Below are positions 25,622-34,227 of a DNA stretch of 64,000 nucleotides, piece by piece. The DNA is taken from positions 248,001 through 312,000 of the forward strand of contig JAXMOG010000002.1 of the NCBI GenBank assembly GCA_034670065.1, in the 5' to 3' direction. Origin of the DNA: Mesobacterium_A sp034670065. Lineage in GTDB: Bacteria; Pseudomonadota; Alphaproteobacteria; Rhodobacterales; Rhodobacteraceae. Every line of letters starts with the position of its first letter. The stretch's first letter is position 1. A model generated the notes under the pieces. It searched no databases. It was not told the DNA's origin and worked only from the letters and a program-made list of their open reading frames with translations. A program made the position numbers and the translations under genes.

Positions 25622-26653
25622 CTATTTACCCTGTCGCTTATGTCGCCCGCGTTTCTTTCCGCTGTTGTAGACGCGTTCGCGTGATTTCAGACGAGAACGC
25701 GATTGGGCCACGCTTTCGCTGTTGATCTGGTTTTCACGTTGCAGTTTGCGCCATTCTGCCAATCGCTCGGCTGGCAAGGTGCCCTGCGCGACAGCCGCCT
25801 GAACGGCGCATCCCGGTTCGCTTTCATGCGCGCAGTCATTGAAACGGCAGCCGGGGATCAAATCAGTGATGTCGTCAAACACCGCCTCGATCCCTGCGTC
25901 AGCCTCTGACATACCCAGTTCACGCATGCCCGGCGTGTCGATCAGGCATCCACCTGCGTGGGCCCGGCTTAGGAAACGTGCCGTGGTTGTGTGCCGCCCC
26001 TTGGCATCGTCTTGCCGGATGGCTTGTGTGGCGTCTTGTCCGCCGGTCAGCGCGTTCTGCAGTGTGGTCTTGCCCACACCAGAAGAGCCAACCAATGCCA
26101 GCGTTTTCCCAGGCCCACACCACGGTGCAAGCCGGGCCACGTCATCATGATCCTTGGCGTTCAGCGTGATGGCCGTGATCAAAGGCGAAAGGCTTTCGGC
26201 CTGTTTCACATAGTCATCCGGGTCTTCGGCCAGATCGGCCTTGGTCAAGATGATCAAGGGCGTGATATCAGCCGCCGAAGCCATGATCAGATAGCGTTGC
26301 AGCCGTGCCGTATTAAAATCAGCATTGCAACTGGTGACAATGCCAAGCGTGTCGACATTTGCCGCCACCAATTGCGCGCGGGCAACTTCTCCCGCTGCGC
26401 GACGCTGAATGACACTGGTGCGGTCCAGCAAACGGACCATCTGGGCACCTTCGTATAACACCCAGTCACCAACAGCGATTTCCGCTGTTGATCGATCTGG
26501 GACCAGAGATATCTGCCCATCTGCGGTTTGGGCTTTAAGTTGTGTGCGATGCACCGCGCTTATCCGTGCGGGTGCTAGGTTTGCATCAGCGCCATCAAGC
26601 TGCTGTGCGAACGCGTCCGACCATCCAAGGCCGGCTAAATCTTTCGATGTCAT
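25622..26653 (-). CDS. rsgA: Small ribosomal subunit biogenesis GTPase RsgA
   Basis: 343 residues. An N-terminal OB-like domain is followed by a circularly permuted GTPase with TKAD (G4), then GSSGVGKTT (G1) and DTPGMRELG (G3). A C-terminal zinc knuckle CRFNDCAHESEPGC completes it. This G4-G1-G3 order is diagnostic. It releases maturation factors from 30S subunits. The C-terminal tail is very basic (KSRERVYNSGKKRGRHKR). Start ATG at 26653 has GGAAGAA upstream. The ffs RNA gene lies just upstream on the same strand. Confidence 0.96.
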   Translation of the reverse strand: MTSKDLAGLGWSDAFAQQLDGADANLAPARISAVHRTQLKAQTADGQISLVPDRSTAEIAVGDWVLYEGAQMVRLLDRTSVIQRRAAGEVARAQLVAANVDTLGIVTSCNADFNTARLQRYLIMASAADITPLIILTKADLAEDPDDYVKQAESLSPLITAITLNAKDHDDVARLAPWCGPGKTLALVGSSGVGKTTLQNALTGGQDATQAIRQDDAKGRHTTTARFLSRAHAGGCLIDTPGMRELGMSEADAGIEAVFDDITDLIPGCRFNDCAHESEPGCAVQAAVAQGTLPAERLAEWRKLQRENQINSESVAQSRSRLKSRERVYNSGKKRGRHKRQGK

Positions 26654-26799
26654 TGGTTCTTCCGAAACAAGTCTGGGGAGCCGCCCGGCGATGTGCGGGG
26701 CGGAGAGCCAAATTCGGGGTAGGTGCGGTTTATACCCGCTCGCCCCGAAGGGTCATGGACGCAATCATCAATATTCCCCCGGTGTACTTTGCTTCGTAA

Positions 26800-26899
26800 G
26801 GTGAGAGGCTGGACAACGACCCAAGCGGGGCTCGTTACGGCTGCTTCCTTCCGGATCTGACCGGGTTGGCGAGGCGCCTGCCCGCGCCAACCTCTCACC
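26800..26899 (-). ncRNA. ffs: Signal recognition particle RNA (4.5S-type)
   Basis: The minus strand contains the universally conserved SRP domain IV core GGTCAGATCCGGAAGG followed by AAGCAGCC. The ends are complementary (GGTGAGAGGTTGG with CCAGCCTCTCACC), giving the expected long hairpin of about 100 nt. It binds Ffh for co-translational membrane targeting. A -35/-10 pair sits just upstream (26904-26932). Ends are approximate to a few nucleotides; no strong terminator was found downstream. Confidence 0.96.
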
Positions 26900-26903
26900 A
26901 ATG

Positions 26904-26932
26904 CATCTAGGACAGGTCCGAAAATTATGCAA
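26904..26932 (-). promoter_or_regulatory. Promoter of ffs
   Basis: On the minus strand, TTGCAT (26927-26932) and TAGATG (26904-26909) are separated by 17 nt. The -10 ends 5 nt before the first base of the SRP RNA, as expected for a sigma-70-type promoter. Confidence 0.65.
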
Positions 26933-26969
26933 GGGCCGGGACGGGCCAGCCCTTGTATTTGCGTGCAGT

Positions 26970-27731
26970 TTAGCCGGGTGCCCGTTCGGCCCAGCCGGCG
27001 AAAATCTTTTCCAGCGCGACCACAACATAGTAAAGAACGATCCCTAGGAACGCGAGGGCGATCAAAACGGCAAACATCAACGGGTAGTCAGAGTTGGTTT
27101 TGCCACTGTCGAATAACGCGCCCAGGCCGCGGCCATGGGGGCTGACGATTTCCATCAGATTTGTTCCGATAAAGGCCAGCGTGACGGCAACTTTCAGCGC
27201 GCCAAAGAATTCAGGCAGCGTTTTGGGCAACGCGATTTTCCAGAAGATCGTCGATTGGCTGGCACCCAAGGACCGCAAAATATCGCGATATTCCGGTTCA
27301 AGCGTCGACAGGCCGATAGAGACCGATACAGCGATCGGAAAGAACGAAATCATAAAGGCGATCAGAACGGTGTTGAAATCATGCGCGCCGACGAACATCA
27401 GCGCAACAATCGGAACAACTGTCGCCTTGGGAATGGCATTAAAGCCCACCAGCAGCGGGTAAAGAGCATCGCGCATCGTGCGCGAAAAGCCCATGACCAT
27501 GCCCAACCCGGTGCCAAAGACAATGGCCAGTATCAGGCCCGCCACCGTGCGCCACAGTGTCTGCCAGCCCATGGTCAGGAACAGATTCCAGTATTGCGTA
27601 TAGGCGGGGCCCAGATCGGAAGGTGAGGCCATCTTGTAATTTGGCCAGCCCATGACCCAAACCAAGGCTTCCCACAGAAGCAGAAACAACAGGATTGCAA
27701 GTAACGGTACTGCGATTTTGCGAAACGTCAT
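26970..27731 (-). CDS. ABC transporter permease (NitT/TauT family)
   Basis: 253 residues with about six membrane segments. The EAA-type loop EYRDILRSLGASQSTIFWKIALPKTLPE matches binding-protein-dependent permeases of the SsuC/TauC/ThiX group. The ATG at 27731 overlaps the stop of the ATPase gene by 4 nt. Third gene of the importer operon (binding protein, ATPase, permease). The substrate cannot be told from the permease. Confidence 0.92.
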   Translation of the reverse strand: MTFRKIAVPLLAILLFLLLWEALVWVMGWPNYKMASPSDLGPAYTQYWNLFLTMGWQTLWRTVAGLILAIVFGTGLGMVMGFSRTMRDALYPLLVGFNAIPKATVVPIVALMFVGAHDFNTVLIAFMISFFPIAVSVSIGLSTLEPEYRDILRSLGASQSTIFWKIALPKTLPEFFGALKVAVTLAFIGTNLMEIVSPHGRGLGALFDSGKTNSDYPLMFAVLIALAFLGIVLYYVVVALEKIFAGWAERAPG

Positions 27732-28522
27732 TCGGCGGCCTCCGCTGGTGCGCGCCCTTGCGCGATTTCAATCTGGTGCCGCAGCGTGTGCAGCATTTCA
27801 GCGGTCTCAGAGGTATAGAGCATCTCCAGGTCGCGCAGTCCGGTTATTGGAATATCCAGAATGTACTGCGTGCGTGCAGGGCGGCCCGAAAGCACAACAA
27901 CCTGATCTGCCAGAAAGATCGATTCGCGCAGATCATGCGTGATCAGAACGCCGGTAAACGGCTCTTTGGCTTTCACCTGATGCATGATTTGCCACAGGTC
28001 TTCGCGTGTGAAGGCATCCAGTGCACCGAAAGGTTCATCCAGAATGAGTACGTCCGGTTGATGAACCAGCGCGCGGCACAAAGACGCCCGTTGACGCATC
28101 CCACCAGACAATTCCGAAGGGCGTTTTTCCTCAAACCCTTTCAGACCGACCAAATCCAACAAATACCGCGCACGCTCTTCTTGCTGCGATTTGGTCAATT
28201 TGGTTGGTACAATTTCCAATGGCAGCATCACGTTCTTCAGGATGGTGCGCCATTCCAGCAAGACCGGGTTTTGAAAGGCCATACCAACGGTGGATCGGGG
28301 GGATTTAACCTTTTCGCCGTGCAGCCAGACTTCGCCGTGATCGGGCTTCAGCAATCCGGCAACCAGTTTGGTCAGGGTCGACTTGCCACATCCCGACGGG
28401 CCCACCACGGCAACGAAACCGCCTTCGGGAACCGAAAGGTTCAGCCCATCCAGAACGGGCAAAGGGCCAGAGGCGGTTTTGTACGCGTGGCGCACGTCTT
28501 TAATTTCAATCAGATTTGTCAT
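27728..28522 (-). CDS. ABC transporter ATP-binding protein (NitT/TauT family)
   Basis: 264 residues. Walker A GPSGCGKST, signature LSGGMRQR, Walker B VLILDEPFGALD and the H-loop ITHDLRES are all intact. The LDEPFGALD wording is typical of the SsuB/TauB/ThiZ group. It powers the importer with the permease downstream. It is separated from the binding-protein gene by an internal terminator, which should make it less abundant than the binding protein. Confidence 0.94.
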   Translation of the reverse strand: MTNLIEIKDVRHAYKTASGPLPVLDGLNLSVPEGGFVAVVGPSGCGKSTLTKLVAGLLKPDHGEVWLHGEKVKSPRSTVGMAFQNPVLLEWRTILKNVMLPLEIVPTKLTKSQQEERARYLLDLVGLKGFEEKRPSELSGGMRQRASLCRALVHQPDVLILDEPFGALDAFTREDLWQIMHQVKAKEPFTGVLITHDLRESIFLADQVVVLSGRPARTQYILDIPITGLRDLEMLYTSETAEMLHTLRHQIEIAQGRAPAEAAE

Positions 28523-28537
28523 TCGACCTCCGGTCCG

Positions 28538-28570
28538 AAAAAAAGGGCGGCAGAATGCTCTCTGCCGCCC
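28538..28570 (-). terminator. Intra-operon terminator after the binding-protein gene
   Basis: A perfect 10-bp stem GGGCGGCAGA/TCTGCCGCCC (28545-28554 with 28561-28570) is followed on the minus strand by seven T residues. It lies between the binding-protein stop and the ATPase start. Confidence 0.92.
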
Positions 28571-28578
28571 TCTTCAGA

Positions 28579-29580
28579 TCATTTCAGTGCGAAACCGCCC
28601 TCTGGCAGGTATTCGTCTGTGAAATACAAAGACGCATCAGGATCAGCTTTGAACTCATAGGTCAGCTTGATCTGTTCCAAAGAGTTGGCCAGGCGTTCGT
28701 CATCCACATTGCCAAAGCCGTTGGCCATGGAATAGTCGGTGACAACATTGGCATCGATAGCCAGCTTCAGGCGGCGTTCTTCCAGGGCAGCATCGGCTGC
28801 TGGGTTACGTTCTACCAAGCTGGCCGTGGCTTTGGCTGGATCGGCAATCGCGTCTTTCCAACCTGCTGCAACAGCACCCAAGAAGCCTTTTACGACGTCC
28901 GCGTTTTCGGCTGCAAATTCGGTGTTCACGATGATTGCGTTGCCGTACAGATCAACGCCGTAATCGGCCATCAGAATGGTCGAAATATCGTCTTCTGGCA
29001 CGCCCAAACGGACCAGGTTCAGATAAGACGAGAACGAGAAGCCGGTAATCGAAGAAACTTTGCCTTCGGCCAGCATCGGTTCACGTGTTGGAAAACCAAC
29101 CGGTTCCACGGTGATGCTGCCGACGTCCAAACCGTTTTCTGCGGCGAAGATTGGGAATTGCGCCCATGCACCGTCGGGCGGTGGTGCGCCCAGCACTTTG
29201 CCTTCCAGATCTTTGGGCATTTCAACACCCAAGGATTTGCGGCCTACGATCGCGAAAGGTGGTTTGTCATAAACCATCATCACCGCAATCACGGGTGCGC
29301 CGGGGTTCTGGTCCAGAAACTTGATCAGCGAGTTGATATCAGCAAAGCCGATTGGGAAAGCACCGGTGGCCACTTTCGGGATCGCGTCTAGCGAACCCTG
29401 ACCGGCCGCAATTTCAACTTCCAGGCCGGCTTCGGCGAAATGACCATTGTCGATGGCGGCAAAATACGGGGCTGCGGGCCCTTCGAATTTCCAGTCCAGT
29501 GCAAATGGCACGGCGGTTTGGGCATGGGCTGCTGCTGCTAGCAAAAGACCTGCCGATGCCGCGATGACGCGATGAAACAT
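28579..29580 (-). CDS. ABC transporter substrate-binding protein (NMT1/THI5-like)
   Basis: 333 residues from the ATG at 29580, preceded by GAGGAGG. A Sec signal (VIAASAGLLLAAAAHA) leads to a mature protein starting FALDWKFEGPAAPYFAAID, the NMT1/THI5-like fold used for nitrate, taurine, sulfonates, pyrimidine precursors or riboflavin. The longer in-frame reading to 30177 overlaps the HAD gene and is rejected. No TPP or other riboswitch was seen upstream, so the ligand is unassigned. First gene of the importer operon. Confidence 0.92.
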   Translation of the reverse strand: MFHRVIAASAGLLLAAAAHAQTAVPFALDWKFEGPAAPYFAAIDNGHFAEAGLEVEIAAGQGSLDAIPKVATGAFPIGFADINSLIKFLDQNPGAPVIAVMMVYDKPPFAIVGRKSLGVEMPKDLEGKVLGAPPPDGAWAQFPIFAAENGLDVGSITVEPVGFPTREPMLAEGKVSSITGFSFSSYLNLVRLGVPEDDISTILMADYGVDLYGNAIIVNTEFAAENADVVKGFLGAVAAGWKDAIADPAKATASLVERNPAADAALEERRLKLAIDANVVTDYSMANGFGNVDDERLANSLEQIKLTYEFKADPDASLYFTDEYLPEGGFALK

Positions 29581-29652
29581 GAGTTTACCTCCTCTGTCGT
29601 TGGCGCAACGTTTCAGCGCCCGATTTGGGCGTTCCTCGCCGGTCTTTGCCAG

Positions 29653-29688
29653 CCGATCACGCCTCACTCGGTAGTGAGCATGGATCGG
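29653..29688 (-). promoter_or_regulatory. Interrupted palindrome upstream of the ABC importer operon
   Basis: CCGATC-N4-CTCACT and AGTGAG-N4-GATCGG face each other across a 4-nt centre (16-nt arms, 12 matching positions). It lies 73 nt before the binding-protein start and could be an operator or a leader hairpin. Confidence 0.4.
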
Positions 29689-29747
29689 AGTTAAATTTTG
29701 AGCAAGTATTTTCGAGTTCGCCCAATAAATGGGCGAAATAACCTCGA

Positions 29748-30389
29748 TTACAGGATTAACCCAGCCTTCTGCGCGCCGATTAGAATCGTCTTGGCGGTGA
29801 AATGTGCGGACGTACTGTGGGTTTTTACGGTGTCTGGAACGTGAACCACCGTCATGCCTGCAGCATAGGCAGATGCCACTCCGGGCAAGCTGTCTTCGAA
29901 GGCAATCGTCGTTTCTGGGGCAACGCCCATACGACGTGCTGCCAGCAAATACGGATCGGGCGCAGGTTTGCGATTCTCGACATCCGCCGCAGTGACCACC
30001 ACTGAAAATAGGTCGCTTAAACCCGTTGCTGTGAGCTTCATTGAGGCGGAGTCTGGGTACGAGGACGTGGCAACCGCCAATGGCAATCCAAGCGGTGCGA
30101 TCTGATCCAGCAGATCTTGCACACCTGGGCGAAGCGCGATGCCTTGCGAATACATATCGCGGCGTTCTTCCAGCCATTCCGCATCCAGACGATCCAGGTC
30201 TGCTTGAGGGAAGCGGTCATTCAGAATCTTCTCGACAGCCTTGTCATCGACGCCAACCATGCCTGACAGAAAGTCATCATCCACGGCGAGGTTAAGCCGC
30301 GCAAAGACACGTTTGGCGGCGTCCATGACCATGGCTTCGGTGTCCAAAAGGGTGCCGTCCAGATCAAAGACAATTGCGGAGTATTTCAT
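29748..30389 (-). CDS. HAD superfamily (subfamily IA) phosphatase
   Basis: 213 residues. Motif I VFDLDGTLLDTEAM, motif II (ATSSYPD) and motif III-IV (IAFEDSLPGVASAYAAGM) match HAD-IA, beta-phosphoglucomutase-like hydrolases. It dephosphorylates a small phosphate ester; the cap domain does not allow a substrate call. It lies upstream of the ABC importer on the same strand with 167 nt between, so a functional link is possible but not shown. Confidence 0.9.
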   Translation of the reverse strand: MKYSAIVFDLDGTLLDTEAMVMDAAKRVFARLNLAVDDDFLSGMVGVDDKAVEKILNDRFPQADLDRLDAEWLEERRDMYSQGIALRPGVQDLLDQIAPLGLPLAVATSSYPDSASMKLTATGLSDLFSVVVTAADVENRKPAPDPYLLAARRMGVAPETTIAFEDSLPGVASAYAAGMTVVHVPDTVKTHSTSAHFTAKTILIGAQKAGLIL

Positions 30390-30548
30390 TTGGCTGGTCC
30401 TGACGAAACGACACTGTTCTTATGCGTATTGGGGGATGGTCCATTCGGATCAACACACCATTGCGGTCTACCCCGGCTGCCAGAATAGCCGCTGGGGTGC
30501 GGGAAACTATGTCATCAGGAAAGTAAGACGGCCAGCGTTAATACCGGT

Positions 30549-30573
30549 CCCTTCCCCAATCGCTGGGGAAGGG
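30549..30573 (-). terminator. Hairpin downstream of cpdB (possible terminator, no T-run)
   Basis: CCCTTCCCC/GGGGAAGGG is a perfect 9-bp stem with a 7-nt loop, 15 nt beyond the cpdB stop. No T-run follows on the minus strand, so it may stabilise the mRNA end or act with Rho. Confidence 0.45.
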
Positions 30574-30587
30574 AAATGGCCGTTGGT

Positions 30588-32552
30588 TTACAGCGTGATG
30601 CGGAACAGGGCGAAACCGTCTTTGCCTTCGCCCGCGTCCTCTATCGTGACACCTTCAACTTTGTCAGCGTAGTCGCGTGCCTTTGGCCCGGTCTCAAACA
30701 ACACTGTGGTGCCGTCCATTGGGGCAAATGACCAGTTGGCGTCGGCCGATGGGTTAATGGTGCCCTGATCGACGATATACCGCACAATCACATCCCGGTT
30801 TGTATCTGGCCCTTCGAAAATGATGGTGTCGCCAGTGCCGGGGAAGCTGCCGCCGCCGGATGCACGATAGTTGTTTGTGGCGATCACAAACTCCATGTCG
30901 TCCGTGACTGGTTTGCCATCAAACATCAGGTTCACGATTCGGTTGGCGTCAGGGTTTTCCATTTCACCCTTGGGGCCAAATTTGGATGGTTGGCTAAGGT
31001 CAATCTGATACGACACCCCGTCGATTACATCGAAATTATAGCTGGGAAAGCTGGGGTTCAGCAGCAATGCATCCGCACTGCCGGGTGTGATCTGATTGAA
31101 CATCCCGGCGGACCGTTCCAGCCAGTCTTTGACCTGCGTTCCCGATACTTTCACAGCGCGGGCAGTGTTGGGGTACAGGTACAGATCGGCGACGTTTTTG
31201 ATCGCCACATCACCTGTTGGCACGTCGGTGTAATATTCTGGCCCACCGCGTCCGCCGGCTTTGAATGGCGCGGCAGCTGAAAGAACTGGCAAACCTTCGT
31301 ATTCGGTGCCCTGCAACATCTGCTCGATGTACCATTTCTGCGCTATCGACACGATCTGAACAGAAGGATCATCCGCAACCAAGGCAAAATAGCTGTGCAA
31401 CGGTGCGGATGTTTTGCCGACCGCGCGACGGACGTAGGCCAGTGTTTCCTCATGCTCTTGTGCAACGGCATCCAAAACGGCGGGGTCATCGCCAACCAGC
31501 GCGGTGATCGAACGGTCTTCGTTTCGCTTTGAGATTGGGCGTGCTTCGGAAGAGGAGGTCACAACGCGCCACTCATTTCCTTCGCGTTCCAGCATCAGGT
31601 CAATGATCCCCAAATGGCTGCCCCAGAAACCGCCCATGGCGGCCGGTTTGCCGTGGATCGTGCCTGCGTCCACATCGACGGCGGCGTATTCAGCATAAGT
31701 GGGTGACGGGAACACAAGGTGGCTGTGCCCAGTCATGATCGCATCCACGCCGTCAATCGCGGCCAGCGGAACAGAGGCATTTTCCATCCCGTCGCTGTGA
31801 TCGGCCGCGCCAATGCCAGAGTGAGAGAGCGCCAGAATGATATCTGCGCCTTCTTCTTTCATCTGTGGGATGTAGGCGGCGGCGGTTTCAACGATATCGC
31901 GGGCTTCCACATTACCTTCCAGATGCTTGCGATCCCAGTTCATAACTTGGGGCGGAGTGAACCCGATGATGCCCACCTTGATTGGATGAACATTGCCGGC
32001 ACCGTCTGTCAGTTCGCGCTCCAAGATAACGTAGGGCGTATAAAGCGTTTCATCTTCACGCGCGGTGGCGCCTTTTTTCTTGACGATATTGGCCAGCACA
32101 ATCGGGAAATTGGCACCGTCCGTCGATTTGGTCAGGAAATCGAGCCCATAGTTGAATTCATGGTTGCCGATAGTGCCAGCGTCAAAGCCGACGGTGTTCA
32201 GCGCTTTGATCACCGGGTGCATGTCGCCTTCCTTCATGCCCCGTTCATAGGCGATATAGTCGCCCATTGGGTTGCCTTGCAGGAAGTCACCATTGTCGAT
32301 CAGCAGGGCATTTGTCGCCTCGGCACGGATGTCCTTAATGATTGAAGCGGTGCGCGATAGACCAACAGTATCTACCGGGCGATCACCATAATAGTCATAC
32401 GGAAACAGATGCACGTGCAGATCTGTGGTTTCCATAATCCGCAGGTGGGCTTGGTTTGTGGCGGCGCGCGCAGAGTAGGGATGCAGCGCGATCAGCGAGG
32501 CAGTCGCCGCGCCAGTTGCCAGAAAACCGCGGCGGGTCAGTGTGTACGTCAT
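30588..32552 (-). CDS. cpdB: 2',3'-cyclic-nucleotide 2'-phosphodiesterase / 3'-nucleotidase
   Basis: 654 residues. A twin-arginine signal (TRRGFLATG) implies export folded through Tat. The calcineurin-like metallophosphoesterase domain shows TTDLHVH, IDNGDFLQG, GNHEFNYG and TGHSHLVFPSP. A C-terminal 5'-nucleotidase domain has NNYRASGGGSFPG and the substrate-binding region. It hydrolyses extracellular 2',3'-cyclic nucleotides and 3'-nucleotides in the periplasm, allowing nucleoside and phosphate scavenging. Start ATG at 32552 has AGGGAG upstream. Confidence 0.94.
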   Translation of the reverse strand: MTYTLTRRGFLATGAATASLIALHPYSARAATNQAHLRIMETTDLHVHLFPYDYYGDRPVDTVGLSRTASIIKDIRAEATNALLIDNGDFLQGNPMGDYIAYERGMKEGDMHPVIKALNTVGFDAGTIGNHEFNYGLDFLTKSTDGANFPIVLANIVKKKGATAREDETLYTPYVILERELTDGAGNVHPIKVGIIGFTPPQVMNWDRKHLEGNVEARDIVETAAAYIPQMKEEGADIILALSHSGIGAADHSDGMENASVPLAAIDGVDAIMTGHSHLVFPSPTYAEYAAVDVDAGTIHGKPAAMGGFWGSHLGIIDLMLEREGNEWRVVTSSSEARPISKRNEDRSITALVGDDPAVLDAVAQEHEETLAYVRRAVGKTSAPLHSYFALVADDPSVQIVSIAQKWYIEQMLQGTEYEGLPVLSAAAPFKAGGRGGPEYYTDVPTGDVAIKNVADLYLYPNTARAVKVSGTQVKDWLERSAGMFNQITPGSADALLLNPSFPSYNFDVIDGVSYQIDLSQPSKFGPKGEMENPDANRIVNLMFDGKPVTDDMEFVIATNNYRASGGGSFPGTGDTIIFEGPDTNRDVIVRYIVDQGTINPSADANWSFAPMDGTTVLFETGPKARDYADKVEGVTIEDAGEGKDGFALFRITL

Positions 32553-32728
32553 GAAACGACTCCCTGTGATGTAATGAATGCTGTCATCCTACCACTGCGT
32601 GACAGCCAGATGACGAATAGAAAATGCAATTGATCTTTGGTCGGCATATTGCTGCCCAATAGTGCATCATCTGGTCTTGGGCGAAATGCCGTGCGAAGAA
32701 GGCGCCAAGATCAGGAAAAGGGCACGGT

Positions 32729-33694
32729 ATGCGGCACGCAGAGACAGTTACATTTGGCGGTTCAGGTTTGGATCGGGCCGCAGAAATACGCAGTGACATC
32801 GGGGCCTTGGCCGAAGCGTTGCAGCAGGAAGGTGCGCAAACCATCCTGATTTGGCGTGGAAAAATTCTGGTGTCCGGTCAGGACATTGTGCAGCTGGAGC
32901 GCTTGCCGATGACTCACCCGGCGCTGACTGGTGCCTCTGGTCCGCCAATATTCCTTGGGCGGGAAGACGGGGTTGCCCGATGGGCGCATGACATCTCAAA
33001 TTGGGTGCCGCAAGATCTGGACACAGAAGCCATGAAGGTGTTTTTGGACCCGACCGAGCAAGTGCATCCTGATATTCCGGGCGCGCGGTTTGTTGAATTA
33101 CGGTCCGTGATGACACAGCTTTCGCCCCGCGATGCAGAGCTGACCGTCACGGCCAAGGGGCTGTACGCGTGGCACGCAACCCATGGGTTTTGTGCCCGCT
33201 GCGGCCATCAAAGCGATGTTCATATGGCGGGCTGGCAGCGCATATGCCCCGCGTGTGGTGCGCATCACTTTCCACGTACCGATCCAGTGGTCATCATGTT
33301 GGTGACCCATGGCAACCGCGTGCTGATGGGCCGATCGCCAGGTTGGCCCGATGGCATGTATTCGTGCCTTGCCGGGTTCATGGAGCCGGGCGAAACAATG
33401 GAGGCAGCTGTGCGCCGCGAAGTGCTGGAAGAGGCCAATATTCGTGTGGGCGCGGTTCGGTATCTGGCCAGCCAGCCCTGGCCGTTTCCAGCATCCTTGA
33501 TGATCGGCTGCCACGGAGAGGCGCTGAACGATGACATCACAGTGGATACGCAGGAACTGGAAGATGCGCGTTGGTTCACCCGCGAAGAGGTAATGGATAT
33601 TCAGGCCGGATTGCGAGAGGATTTCAGACCGCTTCGCCCCGGTGCCATTGCACAGTTCCTGGTACGGAACTGGCTTGCGGATACGCTTGATTAA
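32729..33694 (+). CDS. nudC: NAD(+) diphosphatase NudC
   Basis: 321 residues. A zinc ribbon with Cys155, 158, 173 and 176 precedes the Nudix box GFMEPGETMEAAVRREVLEE (216-235). The NudC-specific SQPWPFPASLM follows near 250. It hydrolyses NADH/NAD to NMN and AMP and can remove NAD caps from RNA in bacteria. The ATG at 32729 gives the usual length. It is divergent from cpdB, so two nucleotide-hydrolysing genes lie back to back, one cytosolic and one periplasmic. Confidence 0.96.
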   Translation: MRHAETVTFGGSGLDRAAEIRSDIGALAEALQQEGAQTILIWRGKILVSGQDIVQLERLPMTHPALTGASGPPIFLGREDGVARWAHDISNWVPQDLDTEAMKVFLDPTEQVHPDIPGARFVELRSVMTQLSPRDAELTVTAKGLYAWHATHGFCARCGHQSDVHMAGWQRICPACGAHHFPRTDPVVIMLVTHGNRVLMGRSPGWPDGMYSCLAGFMEPGETMEAAVRREVLEEANIRVGAVRYLASQPWPFPASLMIGCHGEALNDDITVDTQELEDARWFTREEVMDIQAGLREDFRPLRPGAIAQFLVRNWLADTLD

Positions 33695-33759
33695 GACTTA
33701 ACTGGCCCTACGTTCAGAGATAGAAAACACCAAACAATTGTGGTGCAGGAGGCATACGA

Positions 33760-34227
33760 GTGAATTTTTCAGCCAAAGAAGACATTAACGCGCCCATCGA
33801 ACAGGTTTTTGCCGTCGTGTCTGATTTCGATCTGGTCGAACGGGCCGCTTCGGGTCGTGGCATCGAAGTGTCTCGCGGTGAAAGCGAAACTGGCGCTCCG
33901 GTTGGCACGCATTGGGAAACCTCCTTTGATTTTCGCGGCAAACAGCGGGACGCAAAGATTACACTTTGTGAGCATACCCCGCCCGATTGTCTGGGGTTCG
34001 AAACGAAATCCGGTGGCCTGGATACAAAAGTTACTTTGGATTTGGTCGCGCTTAGCCCCACAAAAACACGATTAAAGATCAACGCAGAAATGGCACCTCA
34101 AACGCTGTCTGCGCGTTTGCTGGTGCAATCACTGCGCTTGGCCAAGACAACAGCCAACAAGCGTTTTCAAAACGGGTTTTCCGGAGCGGCTCGTTTGATC
34201 GAAGGTCGCGCCAAGGAAATGGCTTGA
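33760..34227 (+). CDS. SRPBCC family protein
   Basis: 155 residues from a GTG at 33760 with GGAGG 7 nt upstream. The N-terminal NFSAKEDINAPIEQVFAVVSDF is the typical START/SRPBCC opening, followed by beta strands and a long C-terminal helix (AKTTANKRFQNGFSGAARLIEG). The fold binds hydrophobic ligands in a cavity. Function is unknown. The TGA stop overlaps the TTG start of the DUF4198 gene. Confidence 0.85.
   Translation: MNFSAKEDINAPIEQVFAVVSDFDLVERAASGRGIEVSRGESETGAPVGTHWETSFDFRGKQRDAKITLCEHTPPDCLGFETKSGGLDTKVTLDLVALSPTKTRLKINAEMAPQTLSARLLVQSLRLAKTTANKRFQNGFSGAARLIEGRAKEMA

Noticed and set aside
28579..30177. 532-codon reading of the ABC binding-protein frame
   Set aside because: The extension beyond 29580 overlaps the HAD gene and lacks coding character; the signal peptide and GAGGAGG site fix the start at 29580.
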